Part shown: one piece after another, positions 16,568-25,625 of the stretch
How the letters are laid out: every line of letters starts with the position of its first letter
Position numbering within the stretch: the stretch's first letter is position 1
Assembly: GCA_002389905.1 (NCBI GenBank)
Contig: DGRE01000031.1
Span: 1-64,000 of the forward strand
Reading direction: 5' to 3'
DNA from: Hungatella sp. UBA4396
GTDB lineage: Bacteria > Bacillota > Clostridia > Lachnospirales > Lachnospiraceae
Length of the DNA stretch: 64,000 nucleotides
Notes under the pieces: generated by a model
Told to the model about the DNA's origin: nothing
The model's input: the letters and a program-made list of their open reading frames with translations, nothing else
Database searches by the model: none
Position numbers and translations under genes: made by a program

Positions 16568-17929
16568 ATGATACTGATGAATGAAATACCAGACCGCTTC
16601 TGGGGACTGTTCCGTTCCATTAACCGGTCTACTTACATAGAAGCGTTGTTAAAAATCAATGAAGAATATGAATACAGCAATTACTTTCTAAGCCGGGAGG
16701 TCTGCCTTCAGGTTCTGGAGGAATACTTCATCCAGAAACAACTGGTGATCTGGCAGGATGAGTTAGAGGATGAGGCGGATGCCCTCCTTCCCACCGCAGC
16801 CAGGGTCTTAAACTGGCTTTTAAGGGCAGGCTGGCTTAGAAAGGTGGATGATTATGCCTCCATGACGGTCAACATCGTAATCCCTGATTACGCTGCTGTC
16901 ATGATTGAGGCATTTTTCAAGCTTACAAGTGACGAAGAGGATGAGACCCAGATTTACATTCAAAACGTCTATGCCATCTTATTTTCCCTAAAGCACGATC
17001 CAAGGGCCAGCGTAAGTCTGTTAAATACAGCTTGTGTCAATACAAAACGGCTCAATAAGACCTTGCAGGACATGCTTCACAACATGGACAAGTTCTTTGC
17101 AAGCCTCTTGTCAAAAAAAGCATACGGAGAATTGTTAAAAGACCATTTAGAGGGGTATGTGGAGGAAATCGTAAAAAAGAAATACCACATTTTAAAGACT
17201 TCCGACAATTTTTATCTCTATAAAAACGATATCAAGCGGTGGATCAGCTCCATGAGAGAAGACGGAGAGTGGATGGAGCAGATGAGCCGCCGCAGCGGCC
17301 AGAAGGTGACGGCAGCGGATATCGGGGAAAAGCTGGATCAGATTGAACGGGGATTTGACCATATTGAACACCGGATTACCAACATGGACAAGGAACATTC
17401 CCGGTACATCAGGGCTACGGTGACAAGGCTTAATTACCTGCTGAACCAGGAGGACAACATGAAGGGGCTGGTCATCAGGCTGTTAAATCATTTGTCTGAT
17501 ACAGAGGACCAGGAGGAAGCCATAAAAGAAACGGGAAACCGCATGAATTTATCCCAGATATCCCTTCTTTCTGAAAATTCCCTCTATAAGAGAAGGAAGC
17601 CGAGAGCAGGTTTTAAAGAAAACCTGATGGCAGAAGAAGAGGCCCCGGAGCTGACCATGGAAGAGGTGCTGAATTTAAACCGCTTAAAGAGCCGCTACAG
17701 CCGCAAGGAAATTGAAGACTTCATTGAGGCCCGTTTGGAGCATGGCCGCATGGAGGTGAAGGAGGACACAGTCCGCTGTCCTGAGGAATTTGAAAAGCTG
17801 ATTCTGGCTTACGATTACTCCACCAGGAGGAAAAGTCTGTATCAGGTGGAAGATCAGGAGCCGGAGCAGATTGACAACGGCAGATACCGCTATCCAAAAC
17901 TGGTATTTACAAGGAGGAAAGAATCATGA
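16568..17929 (+). CDS. jetA: Wadjet JetA-like (MukF/kleisin-type) protein
   Basis: The 453-residue protein matches my recollection of the JetA family (DUF5716), the kleisin-like subunit of Wadjet SMC complexes. Visible features are the N-terminal segment IPDRFWGLFRSINRSTYIEA, helical winged-helix-like content, a central region with VEEIVKKKYHILKTSDNFYLYKNDI, and coiled-coil helices around residues 255-320. There is no catalytic motif, as expected for a bridging subunit. It opens a tight cassette: its stop overlaps jetB by four bases, and jetB overlaps jetC. In Wadjet, JetABC binds and extrudes plasmid DNA for cleavage by JetD; no JetD follows here. The assignment rests on motif memory plus gene order. 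Confidence 0.8.
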   Translation: MILMNEIPDRFWGLFRSINRSTYIEALLKINEEYEYSNYFLSREVCLQVLEEYFIQKQLVIWQDELEDEADALLPTAARVLNWLLRAGWLRKVDDYASMTVNIVIPDYAAVMIEAFFKLTSDEEDETQIYIQNVYAILFSLKHDPRASVSLLNTACVNTKRLNKTLQDMLHNMDKFFASLLSKKAYGELLKDHLEGYVEEIVKKKYHILKTSDNFYLYKNDIKRWISSMREDGEWMEQMSRRSGQKVTAADIGEKLDQIERGFDHIEHRITNMDKEHSRYIRATVTRLNYLLNQEDNMKGLVIRLLNHLSDTEDQEEAIKETGNRMNLSQISLLSENSLYKRRKPRAGFKENLMAEEEAPELTMEEVLNLNRLKSRYSRKEIEDFIEARLEHGRMEVKEDTVRCPEEFEKLILAYDYSTRRKSLYQVEDQEPEQIDNGRYRYPKLVFTRRKES

Positions 17930-18576
17930 CCTATGAAGAAAGTGCCGGTTTGACGGACCGGATTCCATATTTTGACGCTTTGGAGGAAGGGGAAAAGGAA
18001 GAGGTAAGAGAAAGCTTAAAGCTGCTGTTCCGCCAGACCTTTGTTCTGGAGTATAAATACGATAAACGTTCCAAACGGTTTACCTATAACCAGGAATTTA
18101 AAATCTGCAACAAGCATCTGGAGTTTATCAGAACCTATTTGACCGTTGCAGGCGTGTCAGTATTGGAAAACAGTCAGCTAGGGTTGATTTATATTCAGGG
18201 AGAAGACACAGTAGGAGAGAAGCTGCCAAAGCTGGCTACCCTCTATCTGCTGGTATTAAAGCTGATTTACGATGAGCAGATGGCGGCAGTGTCTTCCAGC
18301 GTCAATGTTTACACCACCTTGAGCGAAATTCATGAGAAGCTGGGAAGCTACCGCTTATTTCACAAACAGCCAAGCGCTACCGAAATCCGAAGGGCTCTGG
18401 CTATGTTAAAAAAATATCAGATTCTGGAGCCTCTGGACATATTAGAGGACTTGGACCCGGAAAGCCGCATGATCATTTATCCCTGTATTAATGTGGTTTT
18501 ACTGGGAGATGATGTGCGGGCTTTGCTGGAATCATTTGGGGAAGGAGACAACAACGATGACGAACCAGAACTTTGA
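17926..18576 (+). CDS. jetB: Wadjet JetB-like (MukE-type, DUF4194) protein
   Basis: The 216-residue protein looks like the DUF4194/JetB family, the MukE-like winged-helix subunit that sits on the kleisin. Recognisable parts are LKLLFRQTFVLEYKYD near residue 30, the acidic helix LATLYLLVLKLIYDEQ near residue 105, then EIHEKLGSYRLFHKQPSATEI and a C-terminal winged helix with LAMLKKYQILEPLD. It is translationally coupled on both sides (ATGA overlap with jetA; 20-base overlap with jetC). It has no enzymatic motif. The gene order A-B-C strengthens the call. Confidence 0.82.
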   Translation: MTYEESAGLTDRIPYFDALEEGEKEEVRESLKLLFRQTFVLEYKYDKRSKRFTYNQEFKICNKHLEFIRTYLTVAGVSVLENSQLGLIYIQGEDTVGEKLPKLATLYLLVLKLIYDEQMAAVSSSVNVYTTLSEIHEKLGSYRLFHKQPSATEIRRALAMLKKYQILEPLDILEDLDPESRMIIYPCINVVLLGDDVRALLESFGEGDNNDDEPEL

Positions 18577-21500
18577 GGCCCTGTCCCGGATACTTTTAAA
18601 TAACTGGCACTATATCAACCGGAAAACCTTGTCCTTTAACCAGGAAATCAATTTCTTTACAGGTCATTCCGGCAGCGGAAAGTCCACGGTCATTGACGCC
18701 ATGCAGATTCTCCTTTACGCCAATACCGACGGCCGGGGATTTTTTAACAAGGCAGCAGCCGATGATTCGGACCGGAGCCTTATTGAATATTTACGGGGCA
18801 TGGTAAACATCGGTGAGAATAATGAGTTCGCTTATTTGAGAAACCAGAATTTTTCCTCTGCCATTGTGCTGGAACTGAAACGAACTTTGACCCAGGAATA
18901 CCAGTGCATCGGAATCGTCTTTGACGTGGAAACAGCCACCAATGAGATATCCAGAAAATTCTTCTGGCATAAAGGCCCCTTATGGGAAAATGGCTACCGG
19001 ACCGGTTCCAGGGCTATGACCATCGAAGAAGTGTCCGCTTATTTGCAGACCATGTATGAGAAAGAGAATTATTTTACCACTTCCCACAATGAGCGGTTTC
19101 GCAGGCAGTTGTACGATGTATACTTAGGCGGCCTGGATTCGGAGAAGTTCCCTCTTCTCTTTAAACGGGCCATTCCCTTCCGCATGAACATCAAGCTGGA
19201 GGACTTCGTAAAGGAATACATCTGCATGGAGCAGGACATCCACATTGAGGACATGCAGGAAAGCGTTATGCAGTACGGGCGGATGCGAAAAAAGATCGAA
19301 GATACTGGGGTGGAGATCGGTTACTTAAAAGGAATCAGGGAGAAGTTTTTATCTGTCCGGGAAAAAGAAGAGGAAATACGAAGTAATACATACTTTTTCC
19401 GAAAAATGGAGATTTTGGATTATCAGGCCAGGATTCAGGCATTGGTGGATAAAACCGGCCTTGCCGGAGAGGACTTAATCCGTCTGGAAAAGCAAAAGAC
19501 AGGACTGGAAGGCCAGATTGGAGACTTGACCGTACAGGGCAATGAACTGCTTTCCCGGATTTCTTCCACCGGCTATGAAGATTTAAAAAACCAGCTGGAC
19601 TCTGCAAAAGAGTTGTCTTCTCATCTGGGTAAAAGCTCCGTCAGATGGAATCAGACAGCAGAGGGCCTAAAGGCGTGGACCGATGAGGAGACAACCTCTA
19701 ACCAGACCATATGGGATATTGAGGAATTTGAAAAAAACACCATTGACGGAGACAAGCTGAACCGCCTGAAAAAATCCATTGCTGAACTGGTAAAGGAAAC
19801 AGAAGAAACCCGGAAAGAGGCGGAAGGCGCTCTACGGGATATCCGGAAAAAGGAACGTCAGACCAGTGAGGAACTGGCTCAGTTAAAAGCCGGAAACAAA
19901 GCTTATCCCAAGTATCTGGAACGGGCCAGGTCTTTCATTCAGCAGCGGCTTTTGGAGGAAACCGGCAAAGCGGTGGAGGTTCATGTCCTTGCAGATCTTT
20001 TGGACATCAAGGATGAAACCTGGAGAAATGCAGTGGAAGGCTATCTGGGCAACAACAAACTGTCCCTGATCGTAGCTCCTGCTTATGCCCAGGCCGCCAT
20101 GGACATATATGGGGAACTGGATAAAACAGAATATTTCAACGCTGCTGTTCTGGACACGGAAAAAGTGGGACAGAATTCCTATGAAGTGGTGAAAAACAGT
20201 CTTGCCGGGGAAGTGATAGTAAGAGAGTCTTACTTACAGCCCTATATTGACCTGCTTTTAGGCAAGGTGGTCAAATGCGGCAGCCTGGAAGAACTGCGCG
20301 GGTGTCGCATTGGTGTGACCTCTGACTGCATGCTGTACCACACTTTCCGCTTGCAGCATATGAACCCTGACAATTATACCAGATTTGCTTACATCGGAAA
20401 GGATAGTGTCAGAAGAAGAATCCGGCTTTTGGAAAAGAATCTGACTTTTCTGGAAGAAGAGAAAAAGCCTCAGGAGCAGATTTTAAAGGAGTGCCGGCGG
20501 ATTTTATCTTTAGAATCATTAAACGAAGAGACCGGAGTTTACTTAGAGTGGCAGCAGGATATGGCGGCCCTTAAGGAAAAGGAAAAAGAAATTCGCCGCA
20601 TGGAACAGAAATTGGAAAAGCTGAAGGCACAGGACGTAGAGGCATGGGTCAGAGAAAGGGAAGCCATATTAACGCTCTGCGAAGGAAAAAGGGAAGAGCA
20701 GAGAGCAGTGGATAAGCTGATTTACGGCGTTAACGGCAGAATTGAGGGCTTTCATAAAGACTCCCTGCGGCTTCAGGAAGAGTTGGTTTTAAAAGAACGG
20801 GAATTTGAGTTTTATGAGGATTTGGAGCAGAAGGTAAATGAATTCCTGGAGAGCAGAGAAAACTGCCGGTATGACCAGCTTAAAAATGAATTTTTTGGAG
20901 AATGCCGGAAAGCAGAAGAAGCCCGGGATCAGGCTTACCAGATTCTTGTAGCTTCCAGAGGCGACTATGCCAGAAAGTACCCAAACAGGAACTTTTCCTT
21001 AACAGCAAAGGATAACGGGGAATATGACCGCCTTCTGGAACTCATGGAGTGCGGCAGCCTGGAGGAATATAAGAAAATGGCTGCCCAGCAGGCCAAGTCT
21101 GCTGTCCTTCATTTTAAGGATGATTTTATGTTCAAAATCCGAAGTGCCATAAGAGACGCCCTTTTGAGAAAGGATGAGCTGAATAAGATCATCAGCAGGC
21201 TGGACTTTGGAAAGGATAAATACCAGTTTGTCATTGGAAAGAATAAGGGGCCTGATGGAAGGTATTACGACATGTTCATGGATGATTCCCTGGAGGTAAA
21301 TCCCGCGCACTTAACCGATTCTTTGGATAACCAGATGAACTTATTTACCATGGAGCATGAAAACCAGTACGGGGAAATGATCAATGAACTGATCAATATT
21401 TTCATTCCCTCGGACAATGCCACGCCGGAGCAGATGGAGGAAGCCAAAAGGAACATGGATAAGTATGCGGATTACCGGACTTATTTATCCTTTGATATGC

Positions 21501-21928
21501 AGCAGATCATCCAAAACGACGATGAGATTATTAAAATCCGCCTGAGCAAGATGATCAAGAAGAATTCCGGAGGCGAGGGGCAGAATCCCCTTTATGTGGC
21601 ATTATTAGCCAGCTTTGCCCAGGCTTACCGCATCAGCCTGTCTCCTAAAATACAGAGAAATCCCACCCTCCGCCTGGTGGTACTTGACGAGGCATTTTCC
21701 AAAATGGATGGGGAAAAGGTGGCAAGCTGCATTGAGCTGATCCGGGGACTGGGCTTCCAGGCCATCATCAGCGCCACCAATGACAAGATTCAAAATTACG
21801 TGGAAAACGTAGACAAGACCTTTGTCTTTGCCAATCCCAACAAAAAATCCATATCCATTCAGGAGTTTGAACGGGACAGTTTTCCCGAACTGATGAGAGA
21901 GTTAGATGAGATAGAAATGGAAGAATAA
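18557..21928 (+). CDS. jetC: Wadjet JetC-like SMC ATPase
   Basis: This is a MukB/SMC-like ATPase of 1123 residues. The head is formed by Walker A GHSGSGKST at about 36-44, the signature-like NSGGEGQNPLYVALL and Walker B LRLVVLDEAFSKMD close to the C-terminus. Two long coiled-coil stretches (roughly 280-450 and 650-830) flank a hinge-like segment starting HVLADLLDIKDETWRNAVEG. I start at the ATG at 18557, where GAAGGAGA precedes it inside jetB; a longer frame from 18491 lacks a ribosome site. Such motors extrude DNA loops. Without a jetD gene in the cassette it may act in DNA organisation, or recruit a nuclease encoded elsewhere. Confidence 0.88.
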   Translation: MTNQNFEALSRILLNNWHYINRKTLSFNQEINFFTGHSGSGKSTVIDAMQILLYANTDGRGFFNKAAADDSDRSLIEYLRGMVNIGENNEFAYLRNQNFSSAIVLELKRTLTQEYQCIGIVFDVETATNEISRKFFWHKGPLWENGYRTGSRAMTIEEVSAYLQTMYEKENYFTTSHNERFRRQLYDVYLGGLDSEKFPLLFKRAIPFRMNIKLEDFVKEYICMEQDIHIEDMQESVMQYGRMRKKIEDTGVEIGYLKGIREKFLSVREKEEEIRSNTYFFRKMEILDYQARIQALVDKTGLAGEDLIRLEKQKTGLEGQIGDLTVQGNELLSRISSTGYEDLKNQLDSAKELSSHLGKSSVRWNQTAEGLKAWTDEETTSNQTIWDIEEFEKNTIDGDKLNRLKKSIAELVKETEETRKEAEGALRDIRKKERQTSEELAQLKAGNKAYPKYLERARSFIQQRLLEETGKAVEVHVLADLLDIKDETWRNAVEGYLGNNKLSLIVAPAYAQAAMDIYGELDKTEYFNAAVLDTEKVGQNSYEVVKNSLAGEVIVRESYLQPYIDLLLGKVVKCGSLEELRGCRIGVTSDCMLYHTFRLQHMNPDNYTRFAYIGKDSVRRRIRLLEKNLTFLEEEKKPQEQILKECRRILSLESLNEETGVYLEWQQDMAALKEKEKEIRRMEQKLEKLKAQDVEAWVREREAILTLCEGKREEQRAVDKLIYGVNGRIEGFHKDSLRLQEELVLKEREFEFYEDLEQKVNEFLESRENCRYDQLKNEFFGECRKAEEARDQAYQILVASRGDYARKYPNRNFSLTAKDNGEYDRLLELMECGSLEEYKKMAAQQAKSAVLHFKDDFMFKIRSAIRDALLRKDELNKIISRLDFGKDKYQFVIGKNKGPDGRYYDMFMDDSLEVNPAHLTDSLDNQMNLFTMEHENQYGEMINELINIFIPSDNATPEQMEEAKRNMDKYADYRTYLSFDMQQIIQNDDEIIKIRLSKMIKKNSGGEGQNPLYVALLASFAQAYRISLSPKIQRNPTLRLVVLDEAFSKMDGEKVASCIELIRGLGFQAIISATNDKIQNYVENVDKTFVFANPNKKSISIQEFERDSFPELMRELDEIEMEE

Positions 21929-22006
21929 AGGAATGGACGAACCAAAGTTTTTGCTCTATAATATACAAAGCAGAGTCAAAAGGACCGGGAACAGGGAGGT
22001 AACACC

Positions 22007-22633
22007 ATGTTAAAATGTGAGAGAACCAGCGTTATGAACATAGAAAATGCCATCCGCGGCGCAAGAAATCCCATGAATAGCTGGCACAAGATGGACAGCA
22101 GCTACGACGAGGAAGGGGATTACATCTTAGGCCCCAATGATTTGGGCCTTGCCAGACGGCTTAGAAAAGCGGGAAGCGACCACCGCAAATACATCCGTCA
22201 GATTTTCGTGTCCGTGGACATTACGGCTCCTCTTTACTGGTGGAAGGAGTACGATACCTACAAGGCAGGCACCACCGCAAACTCCACCAGTACCATGCAT
22301 AAGATTCACAGCAAGCCCTTTGAACTGGAGGATTTTAGCCACGACCATATGACGGAAGAGACCCTGTCATTTATGAAAACCATTGTTTCCGAGCTGGAAA
22401 AGATCCGCCTCCGTTACTTAGAAACAAAGGATAAAAAGGACTGGTATGATTTAATTCAGCTCCTTCCCTCCAGCTACAACCAAATGAGGACATGCACCTT
22501 AAACTACGAAAACCTGATCAACATGTATTTTGCAAGGCGCAGCCATAAGCTGGTGGAATGGCATACCTTCTGTCAGTGGGTGGAAACCCTTCCTTATGGA
22601 AAAGAGCTGATTCTTGGGGAGGACGAGTCATGA
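22007..22633 (+). CDS. conserved protein with a ThyX-like motif, coupled to folA
   Basis: The function is not firmly recognised. The 208-residue protein starts behind GGGAGGTAACACC. Residues about 71-98 read DITAPLYWWKEYDTYKAGTT then ANSTSTMH. Their spacing resembles the RHR-x3-S-x-N-E-x-S core of flavin-dependent thymidylate synthase (ThyX), but with Tyr-Lys in place of His-Arg. I recall similar sequences in gut phage and Lachnospiraceae genomes. Its stop overlaps the folA start by four bases, so the two are co-translated; a dihydrofolate reductase partner fits a thymidylate role. It also occupies the position where jetD would sit after jetABC, 78 bases downstream of jetC. The ThyX reading is a hypothesis. 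Confidence 0.5.
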   Translation: MLKCERTSVMNIENAIRGARNPMNSWHKMDSSYDEEGDYILGPNDLGLARRLRKAGSDHRKYIRQIFVSVDITAPLYWWKEYDTYKAGTTANSTSTMHKIHSKPFELEDFSHDHMTEETLSFMKTIVSELEKIRLRYLETKDKKDWYDLIQLLPSSYNQMRTCTLNYENLINMYFARRSHKLVEWHTFCQWVETLPYGKELILGEDES

Positions 22634-23127
22634 ATATCATTGTTGCTGTGGATAAAAACTGGTCCATCGGCAATCAGGGCCAGCTTTTAGTCTCCATTCC
22701 TGAGGATAAAAAGCTGTTTCGGGAGGAAACCCTTGGAAAGGTGATCGTCATGGGGCGAAAGACCCTGGAGAGCCTTCCCGGAAAGCAGCCTCTGTACGGA
22801 AGAACCAATATTGTGCTGACCAGAAATCCCGATTATAAGGTAAAGGGTGCCCTGATCTGCCACAGCGTTGAGGAGGTTTTAAAAGAGCTTCAAAAGTATA
22901 GAAGTGAAGATTGCTTCATTATAGGAGGACAGAGCATTTACGAAGAGTTCCTGCCTTACTGCGATACAGCTCATGTGACCTACATTGATTATATTTACAG
23001 CGCCGACACCCATTTTCCTGATCTGGATCAGGACCCTTCCTGGGAAATGGCGGCAGAGAGCGAGGAACAGACGTATTTTGATCTGTGCTACACCTTCCGT
23101 ATGTACCGGAGGAAGGCAGAGCTGTAA
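22630..23127 (+). CDS. folA: dihydrofolate reductase
   Basis: DHFR reduces dihydrofolate to tetrahydrofolate with NADPH. The 165-residue protein has the family motifs: IIVAVDKNWSIGNQGQLL near the N-terminus, GKVIVMGRKTLESLPGKQPL near residues 38-57, NIVLTRNPDY, and CFIIGGQSIYEEFLPYCD followed by HVTYI. I start at 22630 (MNIIVAVD), with GGGGAGGA just upstream. An in-frame start at 22558 lies within the upstream gene. It is translationally coupled to the ThyX-like gene and is followed by a separate promoter for nfnAB. Confidence 0.93.
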   Translation: MNIIVAVDKNWSIGNQGQLLVSIPEDKKLFREETLGKVIVMGRKTLESLPGKQPLYGRTNIVLTRNPDYKVKGALICHSVEEVLKELQKYRSEDCFIIGGQSIYEEFLPYCDTAHVTYIDYIYSADTHFPDLDQDPSWEMAAESEEQTYFDLCYTFRMYRRKAEL

Positions 23128-23152
23128 GTTTAATAATATTTTGTAATAAATA

Positions 23153-23181
23153 TTGTCAGTTACCATGAAAAATGGTAAGAT
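23153..23181 (+). promoter_or_regulatory. nfnA promoter with a dyad in the spacer
   Basis: TTGTCA (23153-23158), a 17-base spacer and TAAGAT (23176-23181) form the promoter. TTACCAT-GAAAA-ATGGTAA (23160-23178) is a 7-bp-arm inverted repeat filling the spacer, a likely repressor site. The regulator is unknown. Confidence 0.7.
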
Positions 23182-23268
23182 GATAAAAGTGCTATTTTGC
23201 CTGATTGCTGGGGAAGGCTGTCAGGAAATGTAAACAGAAATATTCATGAAGATATTAGGAGGATAAAG

Positions 23269-24159
23269 ATGTATAAGATTTTAAAAGCAGAACTGTTAGC
23301 TGACAAGATCTATCTGATGGATGTGGAAGCACCCCGGATTGCCAAGTCCTGCCAGCCAGGCGAATTTGTCATTGTCAAAATGGATGAGAAAGGAGAGAGA
23401 ATTCCCCTGACCATCTGCGACTATGACCGTGAGAAGGGAAGCGTCACCATCGTATTCCAGACAGTGGGCTCAAGTACGGAGAAAATGGCATCATTGACAA
23501 CAGGTGACAGCTTTGCAGATGTGGTTGGCCCTCTGGGCAATGCATCTGAATTCATTCATGAAGACATAGAGGAATTAAAGAAAAAGAAATTTTTATTCGT
23601 TGCCGGAGGCGTGGGAACAGCTCCCGTTTATCCTCAGGTAAAATGGATGAAAGAACACGGCATTGATGTTGATGTAATCGTAGGCTCCAAGACCAAGGAT
23701 TTATTGATTCTGGAGGATGCTATGAGGAAACAGGCCGGAAATTTATATGTGACTACTGATGACGGTTCCTATGAAAGAAAAGGAATGGTTACAGAGGTGA
23801 TCAAGGATCTGGTTCAGAACCAGGGGAAAAAGTATGATGTATGCGTAGCCATCGGCCCCATGATCATGATGAAGTTTGTCTGCCTTTTAACAAAGGAATT
23901 GGACATTCCTACCATTGTCAGCTTAAACCCGGTTATGGTAGACGGAACTGGCATGTGCGGTGCCTGTCGTGTTACCGTTGGTGGAGAAGTGAAGTTTGCC
24001 TGTGTAGACGGACCTGAGTTTGACGGCCACATGGTTAATTTTGACGAAGCAATGAAGCGCCAGATGATGTATAAATCAGAAGAAGGACGTAAAGTCTTAA
24101 AGGTGATTGAAGGCGACACACATCATGGTGGATGCGGACAGTGCGGAGGTGACGAGTAA
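23269..24159 (+). CDS. nfnA: NfnA: FAD/NAD-binding, [2Fe-2S] subunit of electron-bifurcating transhydrogenase
   Basis: This 296-residue protein is a ferredoxin-NADP reductase-like subunit (PyrK/HydG-type FAD/NAD-binding). It has the flavin motif RIPLTICDYD near residue 45, the nucleotide motif FVAGGVGTAPVYPQ near residue 110 and a C-terminal [2Fe-2S] Cys cluster in GTGMCGACRVTVGGEVKFAC, ending HHGGCGQCGG. The start at 23269 follows AGGAGG. With NfnB it forms the Nfn complex, which couples NADH and reduced ferredoxin oxidation to NADP reduction in clostridia. The two genes overlap by one base. An older annotation would be sulfide dehydrogenase subunit. Confidence 0.88.
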   Translation: MYKILKAELLADKIYLMDVEAPRIAKSCQPGEFVIVKMDEKGERIPLTICDYDREKGSVTIVFQTVGSSTEKMASLTTGDSFADVVGPLGNASEFIHEDIEELKKKKFLFVAGGVGTAPVYPQVKWMKEHGIDVDVIVGSKTKDLLILEDAMRKQAGNLYVTTDDGSYERKGMVTEVIKDLVQNQGKKYDVCVAIGPMIMMKFVCLLTKELDIPTIVSLNPVMVDGTGMCGACRVTVGGEVKFACVDGPEFDGHMVNFDEAMKRQMMYKSEEGRKVLKVIEGDTHHGGCGQCGGDE

Positions 24160-25547
24160 TGGATGTTTTAAAGAAAGTTCCCGTAAGGGAGCAGGACCCA
24201 AAAGTAAGAGCAACAAACTTTGAAGAAGTTTGTCTTGGATATAATGAAGAGGAAGCAATGGAAGAAGCCACTCGCTGCATTCAGTGTAAAAATCCGAAAT
24301 GCGTGGTTGGCTGCCCCGTATCCATTAACATACCGGGATTTATTCAGAAAGTAGTAGAAGGAAACCACGAAGAGGCTGCAAAGATCATTGCTGAGTCCTC
24401 CGCTCTTCCGGCTGTCTGCGGACGTGTATGTCCTCAGGAGAGCCAGTGTGAAGGGGTGTGTATCAGAGGAATCAAAGGCGAGCCTGTTTCCATCGGAAAG
24501 CTGGAGCGTTTTGTAGCAGACTGGTCCAGGGAGAACGGCTTTGTACCTGCTGCCCCTGAAACCACCAACGGCAAGAAGGTTGCAGTGATCGGTTCCGGTC
24601 CCGCAGGTTTGACATGTGCCGGAGACTTAGCTAAGATGGGCTATGAAGTTACTATATTTGAAGCCCTTCACGAGCCAGGCGGTGTATTGACCTATGGAAT
24701 TCCCGAATTCCGTCTTCCAAAGGAAACTGTAGTTAAGACAGAAATCGACAACGTAAGAAAGCTTGGCGTTAAGATTGAAACCAACGTTATTATAGGCAAA
24801 TCCGTGACCATTGACGAGCTTTTCGAAGAAGAAGGCTTCCAGGCCGTATTCATCGGTTCCGGAGCAGGACTTCCTATGTTTATGGGAATTCCAGGCGAAA
24901 ATGCCAACGGCGTATTCTCTGCCAACGAATATCTGACCAGAAGCAACCTGATGAAAGCATTCCGCTCTGATTATGATACTCCTATTGCAGCAGGCAATAA
25001 AGTTGCTGTCGTAGGCGGCGGAAACGTTGCCATGGATGCGGCCAGAACCGCTCTCCGTCTTGGTGCAACTGTTTACGTGGTATATAGAAGAAGTGAGGCT
25101 GAACTTCCTGCCAGAGTGGAAGAAGTTCACCACGCAAAGGAAGAGGGCATTATCTTCAATCTGCTGAGCAACCCCGTAGAGATTCTCACCGATGAAAAGG
25201 GCTGGGTAAACGGAATGAAATGCGTTAAGATGGAACTTGGTGAGCCGGATGCTTCCGGAAGAAGAAGACCTGTTGAGATAGAGGGTTCTGAGTTTGTCCT
25301 TGATGTGGATACTGTTATCATGTCCCTGGGAACTTCCCCCAACCCGCTGATCTCCAACACCACCAAGGGTCTGGATATCAACAAGCGCAAATGTATTATT
25401 GCAGATGATTCCAATGGTCAGACAAGCCGTGAAGGCGTATTTGCCGGAGGCGATGCTGTGTCTGGAGCTGCAACTGTTATTCTGGCTATGGAAGCCGGAC
25501 GTGCAGGTGCAAAAGGAATTGATGAATACCTTTCAAACAAGAATTAA
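24159..25547 (+). CDS. nfnB: NfnB: NADPH-binding subunit (glutamate synthase small-subunit family)
   Basis: This 462-residue flavoprotein belongs to the glutamate synthase beta-subunit family. It has N-terminal Fe-S ligands in ATRCIQCKNPKCVVGCP and CGRVCPQESQCEGVC, an FAD site VAVIGSGPAGLTCAGDL near residue 141, an NAD(P) site VAVVGGGNVAMDAARTA near residue 284, and GVFAGGDAVSGAATV near the end. It is often labelled gltA, but no large GltB subunit is nearby and it overlaps nfnA, so the Nfn bifurcating transhydrogenase is the better reading. A terminator follows. Confidence 0.88.
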   Translation: MDVLKKVPVREQDPKVRATNFEEVCLGYNEEEAMEEATRCIQCKNPKCVVGCPVSINIPGFIQKVVEGNHEEAAKIIAESSALPAVCGRVCPQESQCEGVCIRGIKGEPVSIGKLERFVADWSRENGFVPAAPETTNGKKVAVIGSGPAGLTCAGDLAKMGYEVTIFEALHEPGGVLTYGIPEFRLPKETVVKTEIDNVRKLGVKIETNVIIGKSVTIDELFEEEGFQAVFIGSGAGLPMFMGIPGENANGVFSANEYLTRSNLMKAFRSDYDTPIAAGNKVAVVGGGNVAMDAARTALRLGATVYVVYRRSEAELPARVEEVHHAKEEGIIFNLLSNPVEILTDEKGWVNGMKCVKMELGEPDASGRRRPVEIEGSEFVLDVDTVIMSLGTSPNPLISNTTKGLDINKRKCIIADDSNGQTSREGVFAGGDAVSGAATVILAMEAGRAGAKGIDEYLSNKN

Positions 25548-25577
25548 GCTTTCTTAAATAGAAAGTGATATAAAGAC

Positions 25578-25606
25578 AGGGCTGCCGGTCATCCGGCGGC
25601 CCTTTT
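25578..25606 (+). terminator. terminator after nfnAB
   Basis: GGGCTGCCGG-TCAT-CCGGCGGCCC (one T-G pair) is followed by TTTT. Confidence 0.85.
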
Positions 25607-25625
25607 AGACGGAGTATAGCTACTT

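Noticed and set aside
24159..25547. Glutamate synthase small subunit
   Set aside because: No large GltB subunit is present and the gene overlaps an FAD/NAD-binding [2Fe-2S] partner, which is the Nfn arrangement.
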